Part shown: piece by piece, positions 16,726 through 25,750 of the stretch | Layout of the letters: the number at the start of each line of letters is the position of its first letter | Position numbering within the stretch: the first letter of the stretch is position 1 | Assembly (NCBI RefSeq): GCF_902506415.1 | Contig: NZ_LR733275.1 | Coordinates: 3,939,856-4,003,855, forward strand | From: Massilia sp. 9I | GTDB lineage: Bacteria; Pseudomonadota; Gammaproteobacteria; Burkholderiales; Burkholderiaceae_D | DNA length: 64,000 bases | Direction of reading: 5' to 3' | Made by a program: the position numbers and the translations under genes | The notes under the pieces: generated by a model | What the model was told of the DNA's origin: nothing | Database searches by the model: none | The model's input: only the letters and a program-made list of their open reading frames with translations

Positions 16726-18750
16726 CTATGGTTGCGTCGCGCCGGCGCCGATGTGGCGGTCGAGGAAGCGTTCGACCCGGCTCCAGAAGTCGATGTTGTT
16801 CTTCTCCAGCGACCAGCCATGGCCTTCTTCCGGATACTCGACCCACTCGACGTTGCGGTTGGTCTTCTGCAGCGCGTCGCGGAATTTGGTGCCGTGGTTG
16901 ACCGGCACACGGCGGTCGGCGCCGCCGTAGGCCAGCAGCACCGGCTGGGTGATGCGCGCGGCCTGCTCGATCGGCGAGGTGGCCTTGAACTGGGCCGCGT
17001 CCTTGACGGGGTCGCCGATCATCTCCGGCATGCCGTAGGCCTTGTACTCGTCCGAGGTGTCGTTGGTGAAGCTCCAGCCGCCGTTGTAGAGCAGGTTGAT
17101 GTCGGTGACGCCGACCCAGTTGATGCCGCACTTGTACAGGTCCGGGTGCTTCACGAGGCCCATCAGGGTGGCGTAGCCGCCGTAGCTGGCGCCCGCGATG
17201 CACACGCGCGCGCCGTCGGCGATGCCCTTGTCGACTGCCCAGCGCACGCCGTCCGCGAGGTCGTCCTGCATGGCCAGGCCCCACTGCTTGAAGCCGGCCT
17301 TGAAGTGTTTGGTGCCGAAGCCGGTGCTGCCGCGGAATTCCGGCTCCAGCACGGCGTAGCCGCGCGAAGCCAGGAACTGCGTGTCGCGGCTCCAGCCCCA
17401 GGACCCGCCGCGCACGAAGGGACCGCCATGGACCAGCACCACCATCGGCAGCTTCTGTTTGGCGCCGCCCGCCGGCAGGGTCAGGAGGGCCGGGATCTCG
17501 AGGCCGTCGCGCGCCTTGTAGCGCACGAACTGCTGGCGCCCCATCTGCGCCGGGTTGATGTTCGGACGCACGTCGGCGATCTTGTTGATCGCCTTGCTCT
17601 GGATGTTGTACAGCGACCAGGTGCCGGGAATGGTGTCCGAATAGGACCTGACCAGCACCCAGGGCGAATCGCTTTGCGCCGGCACCGTGATCAGGTTGAT
17701 GGTGGCCGGCAGCAGCTTGTCGATCGACGCCTGCACCGCCTTCATGCCCGGGTCGAACCATTCGTTCGACTCGGCATCGGTGGTGAAGCGGATGCCCAGC
17801 ACCTTGTCGCGGTTGGTCACCAGGCTGCCGTCGAAGTCGAAGCCGGCGGTCAGCACCAGCGGCTGCGGATCGATCTTTCCGCTGGCGACGTCGAACACGT
17901 GCAGGGCGGTGGTATCGCGCCCGCTGCTCCTCGCCAGCACATACAGCTTGCCATCCGGCGCGAAGCCAAGCGGTTCGAGCGCCTTGCTGCCGTCACCGTA
18001 GGCGGGGTAACTGGCCAGAACGCGCCAGGCGCCGCTAGCCGGATCGCGGTAGTGCAGCGTGACCGTGTCCTTGTCGAAGCTCGATGCCAGGCGCGGTTCG
18101 CCCTGGTGGTCGAGCATCCAGCTGGTGACGTTGCCGGGACGCGGCACCGACTGGGTGAAGCCGGTCAGGGTATTCAGGCGCAGCAGGTCGACGCTGCGCA
18201 CTTCGCCGGCGGTGTCGAAGTTGTAGCTCTGGACGTAGATGGTGTCGGAGTTGCGCGGCCCCGCCTGGCCCAGCAGGTAGGTATGCCAGGGCAGGATCTT
18301 GCGCACCACGCGCGTGCCGGTGGTATGAACGGCGCCGACACGGTCGGCCAGCTCCACGAACTTTTCGCCGTCGCGGTTGACGGCGTACAGGCCCGGCGCA
18401 TAGCGCATATTGCCGACGCCGACGCCCTTTTCGCGGGTGTTGAAGACCAGGCGCTCGTTGCTGATCCAGCGGAAGTCGCCGATGTCGGCGTCGTCATAGG
18501 AGGCGACTACCTTGGCGCTGTTGTCCGCCAGGTTGACGACCGCCAGGAAGTCGCGCTTGCCAGGTGCGCCGGAGCGCACGGCCAGGAAGCGGGCGTCCGG
18601 CGACAGGCTAGCGCCGCCGAAGGCGGAGTTGGCGAAGAAGCTGGCGATCGGCGGGCGTGCGGCCTGGGTGGCCGCAGGCGCCTGGGCGTGGACGGGCAGG
18701 GCGCAGGCGAGTGCGGCGGCGAAGGCCGCGCGTAAAAAGACGGTATTCAT
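16726..18750 (-). CDS. Secreted S9 family prolyl oligopeptidase-like peptidase (array member 5)
   Basis: The 674-residue protein begins MNTVFLRAAFAAALACALPVHAQA, a signal peptide, followed by PPIASFFANSAFGG. The hydrolase domain has HGGPFVRGGSWGW, IAGASYGGYATLMG, GGADRRVPVNHG and EEGHGWSLE. The triad is intact. It is the first gene of the array in transcription order. ATG 18750 is preferred over an in-frame start 27 codons upstream because the extra sequence would mask the signal peptide. It is separated by 132 bases from the stop of the symporter operon. Confidence 0.9.
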   Translation of the reverse strand: MNTVFLRAAFAAALACALPVHAQAPAATQAARPPIASFFANSAFGGASLSPDARFLAVRSGAPGKRDFLAVVNLADNSAKVVASYDDADIGDFRWISNERLVFNTREKGVGVGNMRYAPGLYAVNRDGEKFVELADRVGAVHTTGTRVVRKILPWHTYLLGQAGPRNSDTIYVQSYNFDTAGEVRSVDLLRLNTLTGFTQSVPRPGNVTSWMLDHQGEPRLASSFDKDTVTLHYRDPASGAWRVLASYPAYGDGSKALEPLGFAPDGKLYVLARSSGRDTTALHVFDVASGKIDPQPLVLTAGFDFDGSLVTNRDKVLGIRFTTDAESNEWFDPGMKAVQASIDKLLPATINLITVPAQSDSPWVLVRSYSDTIPGTWSLYNIQSKAINKIADVRPNINPAQMGRQQFVRYKARDGLEIPALLTLPAGGAKQKLPMVVLVHGGPFVRGGSWGWSRDTQFLASRGYAVLEPEFRGSTGFGTKHFKAGFKQWGLAMQDDLADGVRWAVDKGIADGARVCIAGASYGGYATLMGLVKHPDLYKCGINWVGVTDINLLYNGGWSFTNDTSDEYKAYGMPEMIGDPVKDAAQFKATSPIEQAARITQPVLLAYGGADRRVPVNHGTKFRDALQKTNRNVEWVEYPEEGHGWSLEKNNIDFWSRVERFLDRHIGAGATQP

Positions 18751-18882
18751 GGGTCTCGGCTCAGGTTGTATTTTGTGTCGCGGGCTGGGCCCGGCAGCGC
18801 AACAATAACAGCCCGATCCAGGGAAGGACACCCTCCCATGCCGATGTCATGCAGCCGGCATAAGCCTTGTAGCGCGCCCGCC

Positions 18883-20943
18883 TCAGGCCTCGTCTTCCGG
18901 CGCGCGGATGTAGTCGGCCATGCCCAGGCTGGCGCGGCTCGGCGGGCTGCTTGCCAGGCTCCCCAGCACTGTCGCCAGCAGCCCGGCAGGCACCCCGAAC
19001 ACGCCGGCGGCGAGCGGCTGGATGCCGAGCCATGACTGGTCCAGGCTGCCGCCCAGGGTCGGGCTGGCGCGCAGCATGTACCACAGGCAGACCAGGAAGC
19101 CGGCCACCATGCCGGTGATCGCTCCCGTATGGTTGGCGCGCTTCCAGAACACGCCCAGCACCAGCACCGGAAAGAGAGTAGAACCAGCGAGAGAAAACGC
19201 CGCGCCGACCAGCGACAGGATGTCGGCCGGTTTCTGCGAGGCGGCATAGGCCGCGATGAAGGCCACCGCCAGCAGCAGGAGCTTGGAGATCGTCACCCGC
19301 TTCTGGGTCGAGGCGCCGGGGTCGACCATCTTGTAGTAGACGTCGTGCGACAGCGCATTCGAGATCGCCAGCAGCAGGCCGTCGGCGGTGGACAGGGCCG
19401 CCGCCAGGCCGCCGGCCGCCACCAGGCCCGAGATCACGTAGGGCAGGCCGGCGATCTCCGGCGTGGCCAGCACCAGCACGTCGGCGTCGATCGCGATCTC
19501 GGCCAGCTGCACCACGCCGTCGCCGTTGATGTCGGCGATGCTGAGCAGGGGATTGACCTTGTCGACATTGGCCCAGTACGAGATCCAGGTCGGCAGCGAA
19601 GAAAAATCGCTGCCCACCAGCGAGGTATAGATGTCGTACTTGGCCAGCACCGCCAGCGCCGGAATGGTCAGGTAGATCAGGAGGATGAAGAACAGGGTCC
19701 AGAACACCGACACCCGGGTTTCGCCCACCGAAGGCGTGGTGTAGGCGCGCATCAGGATGTGGGGCAGGGCGGCGGTGCCGAACATCAGGCAGAACACCAC
19801 GGCCAGGAAGTTGTTGCGGCGCTTGTCCGATTCCGCTTCGGTGGCGCCGGGGAAGGGCACCGTGTGCGGCACCGGCGGCCGGGCGCGTGCCAGGTTGGCG
19901 TCGCGCTTTTCCAGCCATAGCGCACGCGCCTCGTCCGGCGAGCCGGGATAGGTGGCGAGCGCGCGCTCGGCCTGGCGCACCTCGACCAGCGAGGCATTGC
20001 GCGAGCGTACCGCCGCCAGCTGGCGCTGGGCCTCCAGCTTGCCCGCTTCCCAGGACGCCGGCAGGGCCGCCAGGCGCACGCTGTATTGCTCGGCGCGGCG
20101 GCGGAACTCGGCCCGCACCTGCTCCTCGCGCGGGTCGTTCTGGAGCTGGTGCTCACGCGCGGCCAGCTTGGGCAGCAGCGAACCGTAGGCCACCTGCGGC
20201 ACCGGGTTGTCGGCATGCTTGGCCGCCAGCCAGATGGTTGGAATCAGGAAGGCGACCAGCAGGATGATGTACTGCGCCACCTGGGTCCAGGTAATGCCGC
20301 GCATCCCGCCCAGGAACGAGCAAACGAGAATGGACGCCAGGCCGAGGAAGATCCCGACCGAGAAGTCGACCCCGGTGAAGCGCGAGGCGATCAGGCCGAC
20401 GGCGTAGATCTGCGCCACCACGTAGGTGAAGGAGACCAGGATGGTGGCGGCCACGGCGAGGGCGCGCACCGGGCCGCCGCGCCCGCCCGCGCCGCCGCCG
20501 TAGCGCGCCGCCAGGAAGTCGGGAATGGTGTACTGGCCGAACTTGCGCAGGTAGGGCGCAATCAGCAGGGCCACCAGCACGAAGCCGCCGGTCCAGCCCA
20601 TGATGTAGGCCAGACCGTCGAAACCATACAGGTACAGGCCGCCGGCCAGGCTGATGAAGCTGGCCGCCGAGATCCAGTCGGCGGCGGTGGCCATGCCGTT
20701 GAACAGGGCCGGCACGCGCCGCCCGGCCACGTAGTATTCGGTGACGTTCGAGGTGCGCGCCACCACGCCGATGGTGGCGTACAGCGCGATGGTCGCGAAC
20801 ATGAAGATGTAGCCGATCCACAGGCGCGGCATGCCTTCCTGCTCGAGCAGGGCGAGCGACACCAGGAACAGGGCGAAGCAGCCGGTGTACCAGAGGTAGT
20901 AGCGCGACAGCTTGCGGAAGTAGGGCTGTTTTTTCGCGCTCAT
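18883..20943 (-). CDS. Sodium:solute symporter, VC_2705 subfamily
   Basis: The 686-residue inner-membrane protein of the solute:sodium symporter family starts MSAKKQPYFRKLSRYYLWYT. It contains the conserved YYVAGRRVPALFNGMATAADWISAASFISLAG stretch near residues 70-100 and about twelve or thirteen membrane segments. Family members of this type, always paired with a DUF4212 protein, are thought to take up acetate or other short organic acids. A hydrophilic, charged insertion of about 120 residues lies near 256-377 between membrane segments. The start overlaps the DUF4212 stop in ATGA 20940-20943. It is the last gene of a four-gene operon headed by a two-component system. Confidence 0.9.
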   Translation of the reverse strand: MSAKKQPYFRKLSRYYLWYTGCFALFLVSLALLEQEGMPRLWIGYIFMFATIALYATIGVVARTSNVTEYYVAGRRVPALFNGMATAADWISAASFISLAGGLYLYGFDGLAYIMGWTGGFVLVALLIAPYLRKFGQYTIPDFLAARYGGGAGGRGGPVRALAVAATILVSFTYVVAQIYAVGLIASRFTGVDFSVGIFLGLASILVCSFLGGMRGITWTQVAQYIILLVAFLIPTIWLAAKHADNPVPQVAYGSLLPKLAAREHQLQNDPREEQVRAEFRRRAEQYSVRLAALPASWEAGKLEAQRQLAAVRSRNASLVEVRQAERALATYPGSPDEARALWLEKRDANLARARPPVPHTVPFPGATEAESDKRRNNFLAVVFCLMFGTAALPHILMRAYTTPSVGETRVSVFWTLFFILLIYLTIPALAVLAKYDIYTSLVGSDFSSLPTWISYWANVDKVNPLLSIADINGDGVVQLAEIAIDADVLVLATPEIAGLPYVISGLVAAGGLAAALSTADGLLLAISNALSHDVYYKMVDPGASTQKRVTISKLLLLAVAFIAAYAASQKPADILSLVGAAFSLAGSTLFPVLVLGVFWKRANHTGAITGMVAGFLVCLWYMLRASPTLGGSLDQSWLGIQPLAAGVFGVPAGLLATVLGSLASSPPSRASLGMADYIRAPEDEA

Positions 20944-21230
20944 GCCTTTTCTCCAGTGGCGCCGTACCGCCGGTCGATGCGCCGCATGCGCCAGGCGTAG
21001 AAGGCGATGATCGCGAGCGATACCAGCGAGGCGCCCTGGGCCGCCATGTAGAAGGAGAGCGGCCAGCCGAACACGGTGAAGTGCGACAGCTCGCGCGCGA
21101 AGTACACGGTGCCGAAGCCGGTGCACAGCCACAGCACCATCAGGACCGCGGTCAGGCGGCGGGTGGCCCGCCAGTGGGCCTGGCACGCGGCCTCTAGGCC
21201 GGGGACGATCGGCTGGGATTCATTCTGCAT
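20940..21230 (-). CDS. DUF4212 small membrane subunit
   Basis: A 96-residue protein with two membrane segments (about 27-47 and 60-82), beginning MQNESQPIVPGLEAACQAHWRATRR and containing FAREL and FGWPLSFYMAAQG, which are characteristic of DUF4212. It always accompanies VC_2705-type symporters and is probably an accessory subunit in the inner membrane. It overlaps the histidine kinase gene by 11 bases at its start and the symporter by four at its end, so all three are translationally coupled. Confidence 0.9.
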   Translation of the reverse strand: MQNESQPIVPGLEAACQAHWRATRRLTAVLMVLWLCTGFGTVYFARELSHFTVFGWPLSFYMAAQGASLVSLAIIAFYAWRMRRIDRRYGATGEKA

Positions 21231-22782
21231 CGTCGGACTCGCGAAGGGGAGGCGGGAAGGTCAGGCGGAACAGGCTGCCCGGATACTTGTTCGAGTGGCT
21301 GCGCGGGTTGTTGAAGATGTCGATTTCGGCGCCGTGCTGCTGCGCGATCTCGCGCACGATCGCCAGCCCCAGGCCGCTGCCCTGCACGTTGCTGCCGAGG
21401 ATGCGGTAGAAGCGCTCGAACACGTGGGCGCGCTCGCTCGGGGCGATGCCGGGACCGGTGTCCTCGACTTCCAGCAGGGCGTGCTCGCCGTCGCGCCGCA
21501 CCCGCACCGTGACGCTGCCGCCCTGCGGCGTGTAGCGCAGCGCGTTGTCGATCAGGTTCGACAGCAGTTCGCGCAGCATCAGGGCGTTGCCGGCAATGAG
21601 CAGCAGATCTTCGGGCGGCTCGAAACCGAGGTCGATCTGGTGCGCGAACGACGCCTGCACCCAGTCCTGCACGGTGCTGCGCGCCAGCTGGGCCAGGTCA
21701 ATCTCCTCGAAAGCGAGGCCGGTGTGCGGCTGGTTCTCGGCGCGCGCCAGGGCCAGCAGCTGGTTGACCAGGCGCGTGGCCGATTCCGAACTCTTGGCCA
21801 GCTGCTCGAGCGAGCGGTGGATCTCGTCCGGATCGACCTGGCGCAGCGCCAGCTCGGACTGCATGCGCATGCCGGCCAGCGGCGTCTTCATCTGGTGCGC
21901 GGCGTCGGCGATGAAGCGCTTCTGCATCTCGACGGTTTGCGCCAGGCGCTCGAGCATGTCGTTGAAGGAGCCGACCAGCGGCGAGATCTCTTCCGGCACC
22001 TGGCGCGGATCGATCGGCGACAGGTCGTCCTGGGGACGGGCGCGGATGCGCTCCTGCAGCTCGGCCAGCGGCGACAGGCCGCGCGACAGGGCGAACCAGA
22101 CCAGGGCCAGGATCACCGGCAGGATGATGAACTGGGGCAGGATCACGCCCTTGATGATCTCGTTGGCCAGGTGGGCGCGCTTGTCCAGGGTCTCGGCCAC
22201 CTGCACCAGGGCCAGGCCGGCGGGCGGACCGCCGTCGCGCGCGCGCAGCGGATCCAGGCTGACCCAGGAATAGGCGACCCGCACCGGGGTGCCGTGGATG
22301 CTGTCGTTGCGGAACACCACCGCGCCGCTGCGGGCGCGCTCGTCGGCGTTGTTGTTCTTCGGGCGCGGCAGGTCGCGGTCGCCGTCGAGGTGGGCGCCGT
22401 CCGGGCCGCTGATCTGGAAGTAGACGCTGTCGACGTCGTCGGCGCGCAGCACGTCGCGCGCGCTGCCCGGCAGCTGCACCGCGGGCTGGCCGGCGACCGT
22501 GCGGATCTGCTGCGACAGCACGGTCACGCGGTCTTCCAGCGCGTCGTCGAAGGGCTGGTTGGCGATCGACTTCGCGACCAGGTAGGTGATCGCGATGCTC
22601 ATCGGCCACAGCAGCAGCAGCGGGGCCAGCATCCAGTCGAGGATCTCGCCGAACAGCGAGTGCCGGATGTTCTCGTCGGGCTCGGGGTTGGGCGGCACGT
22701 AGGGCGCCGGCCCCACGGGCTGGAAGGGCCCGTCCGCCGCGGATGGCGGCGGATCCGCGCGCCCGGCTTCGCGCTCGTTCAC
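21220..22782 (-). CDS. Sensor histidine kinase (TctE-like)
   Basis: The 520-residue protein has a proline-rich cytoplasmic N-terminus (about 1-40), a membrane segment (MLAPLLLLWPMSIAITYLV), a periplasmic sensor region of about 150 residues, a second membrane segment (IILPVILALVWFALS) and a HAMP-like linker. The phosphoacceptor H-box is FIADAAHQMKTPLAG, the N-box NLIDNALRYTP, and the G-boxes DTGPGIAP and GSGLGLAIV. Layout resembles TctE-type kinases for organic acids. It begins at a GTG (22782) overlapping the regulator's TGA in GTGA. Context suggests that it senses the substrate of the symporter it is coupled to; that is inference. Confidence 0.9.
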   Translation of the reverse strand: MNEREAGRADPPPSAADGPFQPVGPAPYVPPNPEPDENIRHSLFGEILDWMLAPLLLLWPMSIAITYLVAKSIANQPFDDALEDRVTVLSQQIRTVAGQPAVQLPGSARDVLRADDVDSVYFQISGPDGAHLDGDRDLPRPKNNNADERARSGAVVFRNDSIHGTPVRVAYSWVSLDPLRARDGGPPAGLALVQVAETLDKRAHLANEIIKGVILPQFIILPVILALVWFALSRGLSPLAELQERIRARPQDDLSPIDPRQVPEEISPLVGSFNDMLERLAQTVEMQKRFIADAAHQMKTPLAGMRMQSELALRQVDPDEIHRSLEQLAKSSESATRLVNQLLALARAENQPHTGLAFEEIDLAQLARSTVQDWVQASFAHQIDLGFEPPEDLLLIAGNALMLRELLSNLIDNALRYTPQGGSVTVRVRRDGEHALLEVEDTGPGIAPSERAHVFERFYRILGSNVQGSGLGLAIVREIAQQHGAEIDIFNNPRSHSNKYPGSLFRLTFPPPLRESDDAE

Positions 22783-23480
22783 TTGTTCTCGGGGGCGGGG
22801 GCGCGCGGGGCGTCCGAGAATTTCTCGAGGCAGTAGCCGAGGCCGCGCACGGTGGCAATGCGCACGCCGCCGACTTCGATCTTCTTGCGCAGCCGGTGCA
22901 CGTAGACCTCGATGGCGTTGTTCGAGACTTCCTCGCCCCATTCGCACAGGTGGTCGACCAGCTGTTCCTTCGAAACCAGGCGCCCGGTGCGCGCCAGCAG
23001 CACCTCCAGCAGGCCCAGCTCGCGCGCCGACAGGTCGAGCATCTGGTCGTTGATGTAGGCGCTGCGGCCGACCTGGTCGTACACCAGCGGGCCGTGGCGC
23101 ACCACGGCCGGGCCGCCGCCCGCGCCGCGGCGGGTGAGGGCGCGCACGCGCGCTTCCAGCTCGGACAGCGCGAAGGGCTTGGCCATGTAATCGTCGGCGC
23201 CGAGGTCGAGGCCCTCGACGCGCTGCTCGACCGAATCGGCGGCGGTCAGGATCAGCACCGGCAGCAGCGAGGAGCGGGCGCGCAGGCGGCGCAGCACTTC
23301 CAGCCCGGACAGCTTGGGCAGGCCGAGGTCGAGGATCAGAAGGTCGAACTCCTGGGTGGACAGGGCCGTATCGGCGTCCTGGCCGTTCTTGACGCAATCG
23401 ATGGCATAGCCGGACTGGCGCAGGGAACGCGTTAGGCCATCGGCAAGTACGCTATCATCTTCGGCGAGCAGAATTCGCAT
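22779..23480 (-). CDS. OmpR/PhoB-type response regulator (TctD-like)
   Basis: The 233-residue regulator has a receiver domain with the acidic pair in MRILLAEDDS, phospho-Asp51 in LLILDLGLP and the conserved lysine in DDYMAKPF. A winged-helix DNA-binding domain (about 125-225) ends RLRKKIEVGGVRIATVRGLGYCLE. It likely controls its own operon, including the symporter, in response to the adjacent kinase. It is the first gene of the operon; its start lies 247 bases from recA, which is divergent. Confidence 0.93.
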   Translation of the reverse strand: MRILLAEDDSVLADGLTRSLRQSGYAIDCVKNGQDADTALSTQEFDLLILDLGLPKLSGLEVLRRLRARSSLLPVLILTAADSVEQRVEGLDLGADDYMAKPFALSELEARVRALTRRGAGGGPAVVRHGPLVYDQVGRSAYINDQMLDLSARELGLLEVLLARTGRLVSKEQLVDHLCEWGEEVSNNAIEVYVHRLRKKIEVGGVRIATVRGLGYCLEKFSDAPRAPAPENK

Positions 23481-23592
23481 GGGACCACCTTGGTATTTCG
23501 TTAAACCCTAAACAGGCCTCATTGTGTTTGATTTACCGCAACAAAGCGAGTCTTGCAGCATACAACACCGCGATTTTTTCGCTTGCACAAAC

Positions 23593-23612
23593 TACTGGAG
23601 TTATATACAGTA
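23593..23612 (+). promoter_or_regulatory. LexA (SOS) box 1 upstream of recA
   Basis: TACTG-N10-CAGTA: the site reads TACTGGAGTTATATACAGTA, with the canonical CTG-N10-CAG core and symmetric flanks. It lies 115 bases before the recA ATG. Confidence 0.85.
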
Positions 23613-23636
23613 GTGCCTTGATTTCGCTGATTAAAC

Positions 23637-23656
23637 AACTGGATGTCTGTACAGTA
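23637..23656 (+). promoter_or_regulatory. LexA (SOS) box 2 upstream of recA
   Basis: AACTG-N10-CAGTA: a second CTG-N10-CAG site, 44 bases centre to centre from box 1 and 71 bases before the recA ATG. It matches the consensus slightly less well (AACTG in place of TACTG, GC-richer spacer). Confidence 0.72.
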
Positions 23657-23727
23657 TTTTTTCGACGAAGACCTTGATTTGCGCGGTAGCGACCCTACCT
23701 TGCCTACTCCACAGCTGAAAGTACACC

Positions 23728-24807
23728 ATGGACGACAAAAAAACCGCAGTAAACGCCGCTGAAAAGGGCAAGGCGCTGGCAGCCGCCCTGGCGCAAATTG
23801 AGAAGCAGTTCGGCAAGGGCTCGGTCATGCGCATGGATGCCAACATGCCGGTCGAGGAAGTGCAGACTGTTTCCACTGGCTCGCTGGGCCTGGACATCGC
23901 GCTGGGCGTCGGTGGCCTGCCGCGCGGCCGTATCGTCGAGATCTACGGTCCGGAATCGTCGGGTAAAACCACCCTGACGCTGCAGACCATCGCCCAGATG
24001 CAGAAGCTGGGCGGCACTTGCGCCTTCATCGACGCCGAGCACGCGCTCGACGTGACCTATGCGCAGAAGCTGGGCATCAAGCTGGACGAGCTGCTGATCT
24101 CGCAGCCGGACACCGGCGAGCAGGCCCTGGAAATCACCGACGCCCTGGTGCGTTCGGGTTCGGTCGACCTCGTGGTCATCGACTCGGTGGCGGCACTGAC
24201 CCCGCGCGCCGAGATCGAAGGCGACATGGGCGACTCGCTGCCGGGCCTGCAGGCACGCCTGATGTCCCAGGCGCTGCGCAAGCTGACCGGCTCGATCAAC
24301 CGCACCAACACCCTGGTCATCTTCATCAACCAGATCCGTATGAAGATCGGTGTCATGTTCGGCAGCCCGGAAACCACCACCGGCGGTAACGCGCTGAAGT
24401 TCTACGCTTCCGTGCGCCTGGACATCCGCCGTACCGGCTCGATCAAGTCGGGTGACGAAGTGATCGGTAACGAAACCAAGGTCAAGGTCGTCAAGAACAA
24501 GATTGCGCCGCCGTTCAAGGAAGCCCACTTCGACATCCTGTACGGAGAAGGCACCTCGCGCGAAGGCGAAATCCTGGACCTGGGCGCCGACAACAAGGTC
24601 GTCGAGAAGTCGGGCTCCTGGTATAGCTACAACGGTGAGCGTATCGGCCAGGGTAAGGACAACGCCCGTCAGTTCCTGAAAGACCGTCCGGCACTGGCAC
24701 GCGAAATCGAGAACAAGGTCCGTGTGGCCCTGGGCGTGCGCGAACTGCCGCCGGTGCTGGCGGCTGTCGAAGACAGCGGCAAGGCGCTGAAAGCAGTTGG
24801 CGAGTAA
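23728..24807 (+). CDS. recA: Recombinase RecA
   Basis: The 359-residue protein has the N-terminal [19 protein letters not shown] helix, Walker [11 protein letters not shown] (about 74-83), [20 protein letters not shown] (Walker B) and the L2 region [30 protein letters not shown]. It forms the ATP-dependent filament for homologous recombination and triggers LexA self-cleavage. Two LexA boxes precede it, so it is very probably SOS-induced and itself part of the loop. recX follows after seven bases. The C-terminus ends KALKAVGE, shorter in acidic residues than E. coli RecA. Confidence 0.98.
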   Translation: MDDKKTAVNAAEKGKALAAALAQIEKQFGKGSVMRMDANMPVEEVQTVSTGSLGLDIALGVGGLPRGRIVEIYGPESSGKTTLTLQTIAQMQKLGGTCAFIDAEHALDVTYAQKLGIKLDELLISQPDTGEQALEITDALVRSGSVDLVVIDSVAALTPRAEIEGDMGDSLPGLQARLMSQALRKLTGSINRTNTLVIFINQIRMKIGVMFGSPETTTGGNALKFYASVRLDIRRTGSIKSGDEVIGNETKVKVVKNKIAPPFKEAHFDILYGEGTSREGEILDLGADNKVVEKSGSWYSYNGERIGQGKDNARQFLKDRPALAREIENKVRVALGVRELPPVLAAVEDSGKALKAVGE

Positions 24808-24814
24808 GTAGCAC

Positions 24815-25273
24815 ATGCCCGCACCCCAGCTCAGCCTGAAAGGACGCGCGCTTCGATTCCTGTCGATGCGCGAACACAGCCGGCTCGAGCTGGGCCGCAA
24901 GCTGGCCCGTTATGCCGAGGAGGGCGATGACGTGGAAGCCCTCCTGGATTTCCTTGAAAAGAACAACTGGCTGTCGCAGGAACGGTTTGCCGAATCCCTG
25001 ATCAACAGGAAGGCGGGCCGTTTCGGTAATAGCCGCGTGATGGCCGAGCTGCAAAGCCACGGCATCAAAGGCGAAGCGTTGGACGACATCAAAGCCTCGC
25101 TTGCCGACAGCGAAATGGCGCGTGCCTCCGAAGTGTGGCAACGCAAGTTCGGTACCGTCGCCGCCGATGCGGCCGAGCGTGCCAAGCAGATGCGCTTCCT
25201 GCTGCAGCGTGGTTTCTCCCAACGCGCTGCGCGGATCGCCATGCAGGGCGCTCCCGACGACGACGAGCTGTAG
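24815..25273 (+). CDS. recX: Regulatory protein RecX
   Basis: The 152-residue protein consists of three-helix repeats typical of Rec[24 protein letters not shown] at the N-terminus, [35 protein letters not shown] in the middle (about 50-85), and [20 protein letters not shown] at the end. RecX binds RecA filaments and limits their growth and ATPase. It starts seven bases after recA and is almost certainly on the recA transcript. Confidence 0.93.
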   Translation: MPAPQLSLKGRALRFLSMREHSRLELGRKLARYAEEGDDVEALLDFLEKNNWLSQERFAESLINRKAGRFGNSRVMAELQSHGIKGEALDDIKASLADSEMARASEVWQRKFGTVAADAAERAKQMRFLLQRGFSQRAARIAMQGAPDDDEL

Positions 25274-25374
25274 CAGGCCACGCCTGCTGCATCGACGAGC
25301 CGGCCTGGCCCCAGGCTGCTCCGACGATATGCCAGGCTTGGCCGCAGGCCTGCTATATCACCCCAATATTCCCT

Positions 25375-25390
25375 GCTTCTATATAGAAGC
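25375..25390. repeat. Perfect 16-base palindrome
   Basis: The site reads GCTTCTATATAGAAGC and is fully symmetric. It could be a protein-binding site or the tip of a hairpin. It is about 100 bases after recX and has no U-tract, so it is not a terminator. Confidence 0.7.
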
Positions 25391-25399
25391 ATCGCTCCG

Positions 25400-25474
25400 G
25401 CGCCAGCGTGGAGCGTCATCTCCGATATGCCTCCGGCATATTCCTCAACGGACGATGGCGCTGCACGCTGGCGC
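25400..25474. repeat. Long imperfect inverted repeat
   Basis: The outer arms GCGCCAGCGTG (25400-25410) and CACGCTGGCGC (25464-25474) are exact complements. Inner arms continue with AGCG-CATC matches. A central hairpin ATATGCC-TCC-GGCATAT lies at 25425-25441. The whole could form a stem of about 75 bases. It resembles a REP-like element or a degenerate miniature transposon more than a gene part. Confidence 0.65.
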
Positions 25475-25750
25475 TTGTCCGTTTACCCCTCCAACAAAGC
25501 CGCTGCTGCTCGTAGGGTGGCCTGGGCGGCCCCGGGCTTATCCCAAAACGTCGATCACCCAACAAGATCTGCGCCGCCCACGCGACGACCCCTTGCACCT
25601 GCACCCGAAAATAGCTCATCAATTGGTCCGGCCGCCACCGAAACCCGTCCAGCCACCTGCAACATTGTTCACTCGGCAAAAAAATTTACTAATGTAGTTT
25701 CCGTAAGGCAAAAACCTCTCTGTTGCAGTGCAACCCAGAACTCCCTGTGC

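Noticed and set aside
14671-18735. A 1354-codon open frame on the plus strand opposite the S9 array
   Set aside because: It is a mirror of GC-rich coding sequence; the minus strand holds real S9 peptidases with signal peptides and catalytic motifs, while this frame has none.
25375-25390. The palindrome GCTTCTATATAGAAGC as a third LexA site
   Set aside because: It lacks CTG-N10-CAG; only the AT-rich centre is similar.
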